A stretch of 64,000 nt of DNA, from assembly GCA_009777845.1 (NCBI GenBank), contig WRLD01000004.1, positions 1-64,000 of the forward strand, written 5' to 3'. Below the pieces are notes generated by a model. It searched no databases, was not told where the DNA came from, and worked only from the letters and a program-made list of their open reading frames with translations. Below, piece by piece: positions 43,455 through 52,182 of the stretch. The position numbers were made by a program, and so were the translations under genes. Numbering within the stretch: the first letter of the stretch is position 1; every line of letters begins with the position of its first letter. The stretch comes from Defluviitaleaceae bacterium (lineage in GTDB: Bacteria; Bacillota; Clostridia; Lachnospirales; WQUN01).

Positions 43455-43903
43455 TGCCGCGTTTCAATTTCCGATTACAACAATATTTGAACGTAAAAGA
43501 GCAAATCGAGGAGCAAAAAGAGTTCGAGTACGCAAAGGCCATTCGCATACTGGAGGAAGAAAAGCAAGCCCTCGCCGACCTGCGTTCACGCAGGGACGAG
43601 GCCGTGGAAAAGCTGCGAAAGGCAGTATCTCACGCTATTTCGCCCTTTGAGGTACGGCGGTACAACAATAATATCGAACGCATGAAGCAACAAATTAAAA
43701 CGCAAAAGGAACGGGTAGCCGCCGCCGAGGCTTACGTGGAACAAAAGCGGCAGGAGCTTATCCAAGCCATGAAGGAACGCAAGGCGTTGGAAATAGTGAA
43801 AGACAACGCGCGCGAGGAGTTTCTAAAGGAAGTAGACATACAGGAACGAAAACAGGTTGACGAGCTTGTGAGCTTCAAATACGCAGAAAAAGCGGAAAAT
43901 TAA
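43454..43903 (+). CDS. fliJ: Flagellar export protein FliJ
   Basis: A 149-residue all-helical coiled-coil protein (MPRFNFRLQQYLNVKEQIEEQKEFEYAKA), the stalk of the export ATPase and an escort for export chaperones. Directly after fliI, as expected. Confidence 0.9.
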   Translation: MPRFNFRLQQYLNVKEQIEEQKEFEYAKAIRILEEEKQALADLRSRRDEAVEKLRKAVSHAISPFEVRRYNNNIERMKQQIKTQKERVAAAEAYVEQKRQELIQAMKERKALEIVKDNAREEFLKEVDIQERKQVDELVSFKYAEKAEN

Positions 43904-43913
43904 GGTGGTATTG

Positions 43914-44831
43914 ATGAGTCCATTAAATGACGACAATTTCAACGATTCGCTAAATGCCGAGAAAAAAAGCAAGGGCGGCATAATTGCCCTAGCCGTCATA
44001 ATTTTGCTTGTTGGCGCGTTAATTGTGGTGCTTGCCTTTGATATAGGCGGTGTCCGCGAAAACCATATAATGCGTTATTTGCGTAATGCGCCGCTTATTG
44101 GCTCGCTGTTTTCGCAACCAGAGGCAGAGGAAGCCGACCCGCTTAACGACATGTCCGAGGACGAAATGCGGCAAATGCTTACGACCTACCGCCAACAAAT
44201 CCAAAGCCTTGAAAACCAACGCGCGGAACGCGACCAGCGTATTTCCGCAATGAATACGAGAATAGCCCATTTGGAAGATTATGAGAGCCGCTGGAACGAG
44301 TACCGCGTAGCAAGCGCGGCGTTTGCCGATATGCTCGCACAAAACGAGCCACTTGGCTTTGTACGGTTTTTCGAGGACATAGTACGGCACGACCTAGTTC
44401 CCGAGGATATTTTAGCCATTGCGTACGCGCGCGCGGAAGCGATTAACACCTATGACGAGGAGCTGCAACAGCAAATCAGTACGTACAATAATATGCAGGA
44501 AAAACGCGCCGCGGAAAACCTTTCGCGCCTAATGACCACAAACACCACGCTTGCGGTTCGCATTTTAAGGGGAATGGGTTCTGCCCGCCGCGCCGCTATT
44601 TTTGACGAAATGGACGTGAATGTTTCCACGACTTTTACTATTTTGCTTTCCACCGAGCCGCCGACATTCGCGCCGCTTGTGCCGCCGACCGTGCTGGCGG
44701 AGGTTACCGAGCCTATAGTTACGCCGCCGCCTACGCCTATTCCTATTGAGGAAGCAGGGGAAGAAGCAGAGGAAGAAGCGGAAGAAGAAACAGAGGAAGC
44801 AGAAAATACCCAAGAAACAACTAATGAATAA
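43914..44831 (+). CDS. MotE/FliK-adjacent membrane protein (MgtE-N-like)
   Basis: A 305-residue protein with one TM segment (about 20-42), a coiled coil (75-115), and a helical repeat region of the MgtE N-terminal type (FARFFEDIVRHDLVPEDILAIAY... and ILRGMGSARRAAIFDEM). The acidic C-terminal tail has EEAEEEAEEETEEAE. This matches MotE-like proteins, which sit between fliJ and fliK and help stabilise stator or secretion parts. The start ATG 43914 has AAGGTGG five bases upstream. Confidence 0.8.
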   Translation: MSPLNDDNFNDSLNAEKKSKGGIIALAVIILLVGALIVVLAFDIGGVRENHIMRYLRNAPLIGSLFSQPEAEEADPLNDMSEDEMRQMLTTYRQQIQSLENQRAERDQRISAMNTRIAHLEDYESRWNEYRVASAAFADMLAQNEPLGFVRFFEDIVRHDLVPEDILAIAYARAEAINTYDEELQQQISTYNNMQEKRAAENLSRLMTTNTTLAVRILRGMGSARRAAIFDEMDVNVSTTFTILLSTEPPTFAPLVPPTVLAEVTEPIVTPPPTPIPIEEAGEEAEEEAEEETEEAENTQETTNE

Positions 44832-44897
44832 TACACCTTTTATTGATATAATCGCCCTCGGGCGTTTGTATATATTAACATAGAGGGGAGGAACAAT

Positions 44898-46103
44898 GTG
44901 AAAATTAACGACATGGTAAACGGAGTATTCACAGGCGCAGGAGCAGGAAAAAAAGAAAAGAGCGTACAGGGAGAGGGCTTCGAGGTGATGCTTGCGAAGG
45001 CGGAAAAACGCCAACAGCAAGCCCAGCCCCAAGCCGTACCCGAGCCGCAAAACAAAACAGAAAACAGAACAGAAAACCGCGAACGTAGGCAGGAAACGCA
45101 AAAAAAGGAAAGTCCGCGTAATGACGAAGCAACGAGTACATCAGCCGCTACACAAGGGCAGGAACAGCCTCAGGCAGAAGCCCCCGAAGCCGAAATCGCA
45201 GAACAAATTGTAGAGCAGGTCGCGGCAATCATGGAGGTACCCATTGAGGTCGTGCAGGAATGGCTTTTGGAGCTAGACCTAACGGCGGTTGAGCTAACCG
45301 ACCCCGCGGTCGTGTCGCAGGTTTTGCAACACGCCATGGAAGTGGAAAGTCCGCTAGAAGTGATTAACGACCCGATTTTTGCAGAAAAGTTTGTCGAGGT
45401 AAACGAAGCGGTAGCGGAAATAGTGAACGAAGCGGAAAAAATGCAGGGCGCAACAGTCAAATTAAGCAACGAGGCGCGTACGGTTGTTGACAAGCTGCAA
45501 ACTACCGTCACAAACGGCGAAATAGTCGTAGAACACACCGAGGAAGCCTTGTTGGGCGACGACAAACCCGCCGAAAAGCAGGACACATTCCTTGCTTACG
45601 ACGAGCCAGTGACAGAATCTCCGCAGGTAACAAATTTACAAACCAGCCCAACCATTGAGCAACCAGTAACAACCGCCGCCGCACAGCCGCAGCCCGTAAA
45701 CACAGCGGACGTAATAGAGCAAATTACAAACCAAATCAAGCTAACCAACGCAGGCGAAAACTTCACCGAAATCAAAATGACCCTAAAGCCTGCAACCCTC
45801 GGCGACATTATTTTGAGAGTGGTAACGCAGAACGGCATTGTAATGGCACAGTTTGAGGCGGAAAATCAGCGCGTCAAGGAAGCGTTGGAGTCTAGCTTTA
45901 ATCAGCTTCGCGACTCGTTGCACGGCGCAGGAATCCAGTTTTCGGAGCTTTCGGTGTCCGTCAGACAGGACAATAACGAACGCATGAGCCAGTTCCAAAG
46001 AGCAAGGCAACAAAGCCGCGTTCGCGCGGAGAGCATAGCGGACGTTTCCGAAATAGAGGAAGAAATATCGCACCATGATGGAATGATTGATGTAACAGCG
46101 TAG
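44898..46103 (+). CDS. fliK: Flagellar hook-length control protein FliK
   Basis: A 401-residue exported ruler protein. The N-terminal half is Gln/Glu/Pro-rich and poorly conserved. The C-terminal Flg_hook domain (about 290-370, TEIKMTLKPATLGDIILRV...IQFSELSVSV) is the substrate-switch domain. The start is a GTG 44898 after GGGGAGGAAC. An 11-12-base GC palindrome (CGCCCTCGGGCG, 44854-44865) lies in the gap before it and could slow transcription. Confidence 0.9.
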   Translation: MKINDMVNGVFTGAGAGKKEKSVQGEGFEVMLAKAEKRQQQAQPQAVPEPQNKTENRTENRERRQETQKKESPRNDEATSTSAATQGQEQPQAEAPEAEIAEQIVEQVAAIMEVPIEVVQEWLLELDLTAVELTDPAVVSQVLQHAMEVESPLEVINDPIFAEKFVEVNEAVAEIVNEAEKMQGATVKLSNEARTVVDKLQTTVTNGEIVVEHTEEALLGDDKPAEKQDTFLAYDEPVTESPQVTNLQTSPTIEQPVTTAAAQPQPVNTADVIEQITNQIKLTNAGENFTEIKMTLKPATLGDIILRVVTQNGIVMAQFEAENQRVKEALESSFNQLRDSLHGAGIQFSELSVSVRQDNNERMSQFQRARQQSRVRAESIADVSEIEEEISHHDGMIDVTA

Positions 46104-46118
46104 AAAGGAGGGCTTACA

Positions 46119-47243
46119 ATGTCTGATTTTATGGGGAATGTGAATACAATTCCCGAAAGTAAAATCAACTGGGCGACAACAAAAAGAGAACCCACCGCGG
46201 AGCTAGACAAGCAAGCGTTTCTTAACCTGCTTATTCACCAGCTACGCAACCAGGACCCACTAAACCCCATGGACGACAGGGACTTTATGGCACAAATGGC
46301 GCAGTTCTCGGCGTTGGAGCAAATGGTAAACCTTAACACCACCTTCGAGCGTTCGCAGGCGTTTAGCATGATTGGCAAGGTAATAGATGCAGGCTTTACA
46401 TGCCCGACCACAGGCGAGCGAGTAGACGTAGAAAACGCGCTTGTCACCGCCGTAACGCGCAGCGGCTCTAACGTGTACCTCGTTGTAACAGGCGAAAACG
46501 GAAAACCGCTTGACGTACCATTCGACTCCGTAACGAATGTTTCCGAGGACTTCTTCCTATCACATCAGCTGCATGAAATCTTTAGCCAAGTGCAGGGACA
46601 ACGCGCGACCGACCTAATCGGCAAGAACGTAATGGGCTTTGCGGTAGTCGGCGATACGCTGGAATACGTTGAGGGCAACGTAGATTCCATAAGAATAGAG
46701 GGCGATATAGCCATTCTGTTTGTTGGGAATAAACAGCTTTACTTCCCGCGTGATGTGTTCGCTGTGTCTGATAATCCAAGGCTTTTGGGCAACGCAGACT
46801 TTACGGACGAAAATGACAACCCATTAACAGTCGATAGCGTAGAGGTTGTAGGCAAGGGTAACGCAAGTGCGTTGTACTTGAATTTTAAAGAAACTAACAC
46901 ACCTGCACGAGTACAAGTAATCGACCATGTACTAAACGCGCTTACCTATGTCGGAACGCCAATGTCCACCGCTTCTATACCTAACGGAGTTGTCGATTCA
47001 ATTTCCTTGGTTGACGGGCTTGTTTATCTCAATGTAAAAACAGAGAGAAACTCCCCAGAAGTACCCGAAAAAATCGACTTCCTAAGCTATATAGCAGAAC
47101 GCACAGGGCAAGAACCCGCTACAAGCTCGGTGTTTAATCCGCCTAACACAGACGACGACAAGGACAACGACACAGACGATTCCACCGACACAAACGACAC
47201 GGACACAGCTACCGACACAACAACGGACGGTGACGGAGCATGA
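46119..47243 (+). CDS. flgD: Flagellar hook assembly protein FlgD, long form with Asp/Thr tail
   Basis: The hook-cap protein. The N-terminal region is typical: LDKQAFLNLLIHQLRNQDPL, then QMAQFSALEQMVNLN. At 374 residues it is longer than most Firmicutes FlgD (commonly about 140-280). Extra mass lies in a C-terminal beta region and an unusual Asp/Thr-rich tail of about 30 residues (DDDKDNDTDDSTDTNDTD). The stop overlaps the next start (ATGA). Confidence 0.93.
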   Translation: MSDFMGNVNTIPESKINWATTKREPTAELDKQAFLNLLIHQLRNQDPLNPMDDRDFMAQMAQFSALEQMVNLNTTFERSQAFSMIGKVIDAGFTCPTTGERVDVENALVTAVTRSGSNVYLVVTGENGKPLDVPFDSVTNVSEDFFLSHQLHEIFSQVQGQRATDLIGKNVMGFAVVGDTLEYVEGNVDSIRIEGDIAILFVGNKQLYFPRDVFAVSDNPRLLGNADFTDENDNPLTVDSVEVVGKGNASALYLNFKETNTPARVQVIDHVLNALTYVGTPMSTASIPNGVVDSISLVDGLVYLNVKTERNSPEVPEKIDFLSYIAERTGQEPATSSVFNPPNTDDDKDNDTDDSTDTNDTDTATDTTTDGDGA

Positions 47244-47620
47244 TTCAAAACGTAAACCTAAAAATCGGCGGTGTACACGAAAGCCCTACACGGCTTCAAG
47301 AAACCACCGCCAACCCAACCGCTAGCCCCACCGTAAATTTCCGCGACATTCTTAAAATACACGAATCGTCACAGCCAGTTAATTTTTCCAAGCACGCGGC
47401 AGTCCGCCTAAGCGACAGAAACATCAGTCTTACAGGCGAACAGCTACAGCGGCTTACGGACGGTGTCGGCAAGGCGGACGAAAAAGGCATACGCGATTCG
47501 CTAGTGCTGGTGGACGATGTGGCGCTTGTGGTAAACATCAAGAGCCGTACCGTAATCACTGCGTTGAGCCAATCGCAGGAAAGTGTTTTCAGTAATATAG
47601 ATGGCGCCGTAATCGTATAG
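47240..47620 (+). CDS. Flagellar operon protein, TIGR02530-like
   Basis: A 126-residue protein with the family core FSKHAAVRLSDRNISLTGEQ, then KADEKGIRDSLVLVDDVALVVNIKSRTVITAL. Proteins of this family lie between flgD and flgE in Firmicutes; their role is not settled. It overlaps flgD by four bases. Confidence 0.88.
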   Translation: MIQNVNLKIGGVHESPTRLQETTANPTASPTVNFRDILKIHESSQPVNFSKHAAVRLSDRNISLTGEQLQRLTDGVGKADEKGIRDSLVLVDDVALVVNIKSRTVITALSQSQESVFSNIDGAVIV

Positions 47621-47689
47621 TGATTTAATCACTTGCAGAGCCGGACCCTTATGGGGGGCTTTAAAACTCCCGAACGACAGACGGAGTTT
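47619..47689 (+). promoter_or_regulatory. Structured leader candidate before flgE
   Basis: Three consecutive dyads: AGTGATTTAATCACT (47619-47633), AGCC...GGCT with inner CCC/GGG (47639-47660), and AAACTCC/GGAGTTT (47664-47689). They precede the flgE ribosome binding site. No match to a riboswitch class known to me. It could be an RNA processing or translation-control site. Confidence 0.4.
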
Positions 47690-47720
47690 ATGCGGTGCTA
47701 TACCCTAGGAGGTTATTATT

Positions 47721-49364
47721 ATGATGCGTTCCATGTTCTCAGGTGTGTCCTCATTGCGGCTACACCAAACAAGAATGGACGTAATAGCAAATAATATTGC
47801 GAACGTAAATACAGACGGTTTTAAGGCGCAGCGCGTAACCTTTGCGGACGCTTTTTACCAAAATTTGCAAGGCGCGTCTGGTCCGAACGCGGAATTTGGG
47901 CGTACAGGAACAAACCCAAGGCAGGTAGGGCTAGGGCTTAACCTCGCATCTATCGACAGCCTAATGCACCAGGGTATCGCCAGACGTACCGACAACGCGC
48001 TTGACGTTTCCATTGAGGGCGGCGGCTTCCTTATAGTACGCGACAGCGGCGGCGCGAATTTGTTTACACGCGCAGGCAGAATTGAACGCGATGCCGAGTG
48101 GAATTTGCACATAGGCGGCAAGCAGTTGATGGGCTGGGGAACAAGACCCGATATTATGGTAGAGGGCGGCCATGCGGTAGACCGCGGCTTGCTCGTGCCG
48201 CTTTCGATTACAGGCGAAATGCGGAACATGCCGTCCGAGCCTACCACAAGAATAGAAATAGACGGCAACTTGAACACAACACAGCTTGACATCAGCCCGA
48301 CTGGCGAACGGTACAAAATCGTTCCAGTAAGCCTTTATGACAGCCTAGGCAACGCCTATGTTGTGAACAAACGCTTTGTGTACCACGGCGAAATGTCGGG
48401 CGCATCTGGTGCACCGTACGGCTACTGGACAGTAGAATTTATGACGAGCGAGATTGACCCTGCTACAGGGCAGCCGCCAGAGGACGGCGCGACACCTCCC
48501 GCAGAGGGCTGGCCGCGTGCGGTCGAGGCGTTCCTTAATGGGAATCGTCAAGATGTTTCCTATGTAAGCATATGTCTTTTTAACGGCGTGCAAACTGCGG
48601 GCGGCGATGCCTACGACTTCGCAGGCGATGCCATTACCAGCGCGACAATAGCGTTTAACAGCACTGGCGACATGGTCGGCATGGGCTTAACAAACCCAGA
48701 CGGAAGCCCTCGCCTATTCTTGGAATCGGAGCGTGTCGCTTCTGTCGAGGCATTGACAGGCGACGAGGGCTGGGTACGCGGACGGCAATTTGACTACAAA
48801 ATCGTGCCAGTGGCAGGGGTAAACCCCTCGGCGACCTTCGGCTTTACAAGGCTTGTGTCCGACTACAGCCCAGGCCCAGAGCCTGCCACCAACCCGCCCA
48901 TAGATACAGTCCGTATTGCGGTCGGTACGCTTACCTTCGACTTTACCTCGCTAGGACAAAGAGCAGGCCCAGGCGCAAACACAAGCATTAGTGCGTTTAT
49001 GATTGACGGCGGCGGCCCTGGAACACTGCTAGACGTTAGCGTTGGCCCAGACGGAACAATCAGAGGTATGTACTCGAACGGCCGCGACCGCGTTCTCGGG
49101 CAAATTCCGCTTGCGTTTTTTGCTAACCCAGCAGGGCTTGAGCGTGTAGGCAACAGCTTTTGGCGTACCTCGGCTAACTCTGGCTCGTTTAACGGCGTTG
49201 GCACGGTTGGCACTATGATTGGCGGCGCGCTAGAAGGCTCTAACGTAGACCTTGCGGAGCAGTTTGTGGAAATGATTACGACACAGCGCGGATTCCAGGC
49301 GGCTTCGCGGACTATTACTACATCGGACGAGATGTTGCATGAGCTTCTTAGCTTGAAACGATAG
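47721..49364 (+). CDS. flgE: Flagellar hook protein FlgE
   Basis: A 547-residue hook subunit. The N-terminal rod-type signature SSLRLHQTRMDVIANNIANVNTDGFK and the C-terminal helix LAEQFVEMITTQRGFQAASRTITT are both present. Variable hook domains between about 150 and 450 explain the length. AGGAGG is seven bases before the start; two Met codons (47721, 47724) are possible. Confidence 0.95.
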   Translation: MMRSMFSGVSSLRLHQTRMDVIANNIANVNTDGFKAQRVTFADAFYQNLQGASGPNAEFGRTGTNPRQVGLGLNLASIDSLMHQGIARRTDNALDVSIEGGGFLIVRDSGGANLFTRAGRIERDAEWNLHIGGKQLMGWGTRPDIMVEGGHAVDRGLLVPLSITGEMRNMPSEPTTRIEIDGNLNTTQLDISPTGERYKIVPVSLYDSLGNAYVVNKRFVYHGEMSGASGAPYGYWTVEFMTSEIDPATGQPPEDGATPPAEGWPRAVEAFLNGNRQDVSYVSICLFNGVQTAGGDAYDFAGDAITSATIAFNSTGDMVGMGLTNPDGSPRLFLESERVASVEALTGDEGWVRGRQFDYKIVPVAGVNPSATFGFTRLVSDYSPGPEPATNPPIDTVRIAVGTLTFDFTSLGQRAGPGANTSISAFMIDGGGPGTLLDVSVGPDGTIRGMYSNGRDRVLGQIPLAFFANPAGLERVGNSFWRTSANSGSFNGVGTVGTMIGGALEGSNVDLAEQFVEMITTQRGFQAASRTITTSDEMLHELLSLKR

Positions 49365-49367
49365 GGA

Positions 49368-49390
49368 GGGGGGCATAGCCCCTTTTCTCC
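49368..49390. repeat. GC-rich intergenic repeat family, fragment after flgE
   Basis: GGGGGCATAGCCCCTTTTCTCC right after the flgE stop is a variant of the GGGGCGTTGCCCC element, keeping the stem and the following TTTTCTCC. It could act as a weak terminator. Confidence 0.5.
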
Positions 49391-49424
49391 AAATTAGTGT
49401 TGTATTTCTTGATACACTGGTAAT

Positions 49425-49527
49425 TGTAGGGGACGGATTTATCCGTCCCGAGGTTGCCTCGTTTTGGATTTAACCGTCACGAAATGACGAACGCAACCTC
49501 TCGGGACGAGTAAACTCGTCCCCTACG
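49425..49527. repeat. MITE-like palindromic element between flgE and flbD
   Basis: A 103-base copy with both arms. The right arm carries GGGACGAGT / ACTCGTCCC, in which two base pairs of the hairpin are exchanged relative to the left arm, keeping pairing. It splits the flagellar operon; 150 bases remain before flbD. A weak promoter (TTGCAT 49614, TTATGT 49636, 16-base spacer) could restart transcription. Confidence 0.85.
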
Positions 49528-49678
49528 AAACCGTGCGAATCAACGTAGCACGTAACCGACTTTACCCACTTTACCCACTTTTTACATTAACACCTTTAAA
49601 TTACTAAAAAATATTGCATATGGCATTTTCTTGTGTTATGTTTTAGGGGCAGTATAAAAGAGCAAGGAGTGGTCTGCC

Positions 49679-49873
49679 ATGATAACCGTTACTAAAATCA
49701 ACGACAGGGACATAATAGTGAATTGTGACCTTATCGAGGTAATAGAAACAACACCCGACACCACACTCACCACCACCACAGGCAAGAAAATTATCGTCCT
49801 CGACACAGTGGAAGAAATTCTGCAAAAGGTCGTAGAATACAAGGGGCGTATAAATAAAGTAGCAAATCAATAA
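49679..49873 (+). CDS. flbD: FlbD/SwrD-family flagellar protein
   Basis: A 64-residue protein typical of the family: MITVTKINDRDIIVNCDLIE, then TPDTTLTTTTGKKIIVLDTVEEI. Members act on flagellar motor power (SwrD in Bacillus). AAGGAG precedes the start. Followed by motA in the usual order. Confidence 0.94.
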   Translation: MITVTKINDRDIIVNCDLIEVIETTPDTTLTTTTGKKIIVLDTVEEILQKVVEYKGRINKVANQ

Positions 49874-49913
49874 TTTGCGTGAAGCGAGAAATAAATAATT
49901 TGCCCGAGAGGGG

Positions 49914-50744
49914 ATGTACATTTTGGAACTCGGTACAATAGTAGGCTTAATCGTAGGCTTTGGCTTTATGGCTATTTCTATGGCTTATACTGCGGAATGG
50001 GACTTTATCGCGGGGATAGGGGCTTTTCTTAACTTCCCCTCCGCTATGATAGTTTTGGGCGGCACTATCGGCTCGGGGCTAATCGCGGCAAAAATAAAAA
50101 ACCTCCTAGTATCGCTAAAGGCCGCAGGTATTATTTTCAAAATACCTGTTTTAGACCCTGCCGCCGCGATTGACACAATCGTGCAGCTCGCGAACACGGC
50201 GCGCAAAGAGGGCGTACTAGCCTTAGAGGAATCCGCCTCAAACATGGGCGACCAGTTTCTCAAAAAGGGCATTATGCTAATAGTTGACGGAACTGACCCA
50301 GAGCTTGTAAAGGGCATAATGGAAACAGAGCTAGACTACACAGACGAGCGGCACAGCGGTGTGGCGGGCTTTTACGAAAACCTAGGGGCGTACGCGCCTG
50401 CGTGGGGCATGATTGGTACGCTAATCGGCTTGATACTTATGCTAGGTAATTTGCAAGACCCCGATTCAATCGGGCCTATGATGGGTGTGGCGCTTATAAC
50501 CACGTTTTACGGCTGTGTTTTGGCTAATTTCCTGTTCCTGCCGATTGCCGCAAAGCTGCGAGATGTAAGCAAGGAGGAAATTCTTTTCCGTACGGTTATG
50601 ATTGAGGGTATGCTGTCCATTCAAGCAGGCGAAAACCCTCGTATTATAGAAGAAAAGCTGAAATCATTCCTTTCACCTGCATTACGCGACGCAGTAGGCG
50701 CGACAAGAAATACCGCAAAAGCAAGCGTAGGGGCTGACGAATAA
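49914..50744 (+). CDS. motA: Flagellar motor stator protein MotA
   Basis: A 276-residue protein with four TM helices that forms the proton or sodium channel with MotB. Motifs: GGTIGSGLIAAKIKNLLVS and YAPAWGMIGTLIGLILML, with the large cytoplasmic loop between TM2 and TM3. The start is a TTG or ATG near 49914 after GAGAGGGG. It overlaps motB by one base. Confidence 0.95.
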   Translation: MYILELGTIVGLIVGFGFMAISMAYTAEWDFIAGIGAFLNFPSAMIVLGGTIGSGLIAAKIKNLLVSLKAAGIIFKIPVLDPAAAIDTIVQLANTARKEGVLALEESASNMGDQFLKKGIMLIVDGTDPELVKGIMETELDYTDERHSGVAGFYENLGAYAPAWGMIGTLIGLILMLGNLQDPDSIGPMMGVALITTFYGCVLANFLFLPIAAKLRDVSKEEILFRTVMIEGMLSIQAGENPRIIEEKLKSFLSPALRDAVGATRNTAKASVGADE

Positions 50745-51601
50745 TGGCAAGGCGAAGAAAAAAAGACGAGGGCGGGCCAAAGGGCGTTGCAGGTTGGATG
50801 GCGACATACGGCGATATGGTTACCTTGTTGCTGTGCTTCTTTGTCTTGCTTTTCGCAATGTCTACGGTTGATGCGGAATTATTTGAACAAATGGCGGATA
50901 GCTTTAATAATTCGAGAACCTCTACGCGCGCCCCCCTTGCAGACCTTGGAAATGTACTTCCAGAAAATAGCGATGGGCTTCTCCCTAATATAGTAGAACC
51001 ACCACCTACGGGGCCAGAAGGCGATGAGGGCGGCGTAGGCGATGTTGAGCCTGTATTCGAGGGCGGTCGTGAACACGAGGGCGACACCATAGGCACACTA
51101 CACAACACATTCGCTACTTATCTAGCAGAAACCGTGGGCGACAATAGCCCCTTTGATGTAGAGGTCGGCGAGGATTATATCCGCATAGATATAGACGAGC
51201 GTGACGGCGTATTTTTCAACTCGGGGCAGGCTAGGCTTACCCGCTCGGCAGAAGGCATACTTGACATTCTCGGCCCAGAGCTAAAGCGGTTTTCGGAGCT
51301 TGGACACGGCATAATCATAGAGGGTCACACAGACGATAGGCCGATTGCCAACGCACATTTCCCTAGCAACTGGACATTGTCTGGCGCAAGGGCTTCCTCT
51401 GTGGTAGAATATCTTGTAAACAATTTTGAAATAGACGTACACATGATTGCAGGGCTTGGCTTGGGCGAGCATTTCCCCAAGGCAAGTAACGAAACAGTCG
51501 AAGGCCGCGCCCAAAACCGCCGTGTTGATATTAAAATTTTCACCACAGAAATGACGGCAAGCGGAGCAATTAGAGGTTGGTTTTCCATACCAGGCACGTA
51601 A
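50744..51601 (+). CDS. motB: Flagellar motor stator protein MotB
   Basis: A 285-residue protein. The single TM (WMATYGDMVTLLLCFFVLLFAMS) contains the essential ion-binding Asp. A long linker is rich in Pro, Gly and Glu. The OmpA-like peptidoglycan-binding domain (about 145-270) has IIEGHTDDRPI and NRRVDIKI. No residue seen here decides proton versus sodium use. Confidence 0.95.
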   Translation: MARRRKKDEGGPKGVAGWMATYGDMVTLLLCFFVLLFAMSTVDAELFEQMADSFNNSRTSTRAPLADLGNVLPENSDGLLPNIVEPPPTGPEGDEGGVGDVEPVFEGGREHEGDTIGTLHNTFATYLAETVGDNSPFDVEVGEDYIRIDIDERDGVFFNSGQARLTRSAEGILDILGPELKRFSELGHGIIIEGHTDDRPIANAHFPSNWTLSGARASSVVEYLVNNFEIDVHMIAGLGLGEHFPKASNETVEGRAQNRRVDIKIFTTEMTASGAIRGWFSIPGT

Positions 51602-51670
51602 TTTTTTCGTTGGCTACGCATTTAATAATGGTCAGCGGTACAATATAAATGATATAGGAGGCATCAATGA

Positions 51671-52177
51671 ATGGATAAGAGCAAATTGATGATGATTGTT
51701 ATAATAGCGCTGCTGCTATTGCTACTGGGAACGGTGGCAGGTGTAGGCTTTTATTTAATCCGCGTAGCGGACACTGGCGAGCAAGCACCGACTGTAGCGA
51801 CTGCCTCGGAAATTGTCCTGCCAGGTAACATGCGCTTCATATCACTTGACAGCATGGTTGCAAACCTGTACCCAAGCACCAGCAATACCCAGGACAGCGT
51901 TAGTGTTGAGGTTACAATCGGGCTAAATGCGAGCGACAGCGTGGACAAGGCAGAGCTAGACGAATTTTTCGACACATTCACGCGCGGTATTCCGTTTGCG
52001 CGCTCGATTGTGCTTAATGTTTTTGTGTCGCGAACCTACGACCAGGTAAATACCCTTGAGGGCAGGCGCGAAACGGCAGAAATTATCAAAAACGAGCTGC
52101 AAAATGCGTTTGGTCAAAGCGGCAATTTAATAGTTGACGTTTCCTTTTCAGATATGATTGTCCTTAAAGGTAGGTGA
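51671..52177 (+). CDS. fliL: Flagellar basal body-associated protein FliL
   Basis: A 168-residue protein with one N-terminal TM (about 6-28) and an external FliL domain ending VDVSFSDMIVLKGR. It helps stators at high load. It is preceded by a 70-base gap with AGGAGG. Confidence 0.92.
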   Translation: MDKSKLMMIVIIALLLLLLGTVAGVGFYLIRVADTGEQAPTVATASEIVLPGNMRFISLDSMVANLYPSTSNTQDSVSVEVTIGLNASDSVDKAELDEFFDTFTRGIPFARSIVLNVFVSRTYDQVNTLEGRRETAEIIKNELQNAFGQSGNLIVDVSFSDMIVLKGR

Positions 52178-52182
52178 GTTGA

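Noticed and set aside
47621..47720. c-di-GMP riboswitch before flgE
   Set aside because: The conserved core sequences of the two known classes are not recognisable; only generic stems are visible.
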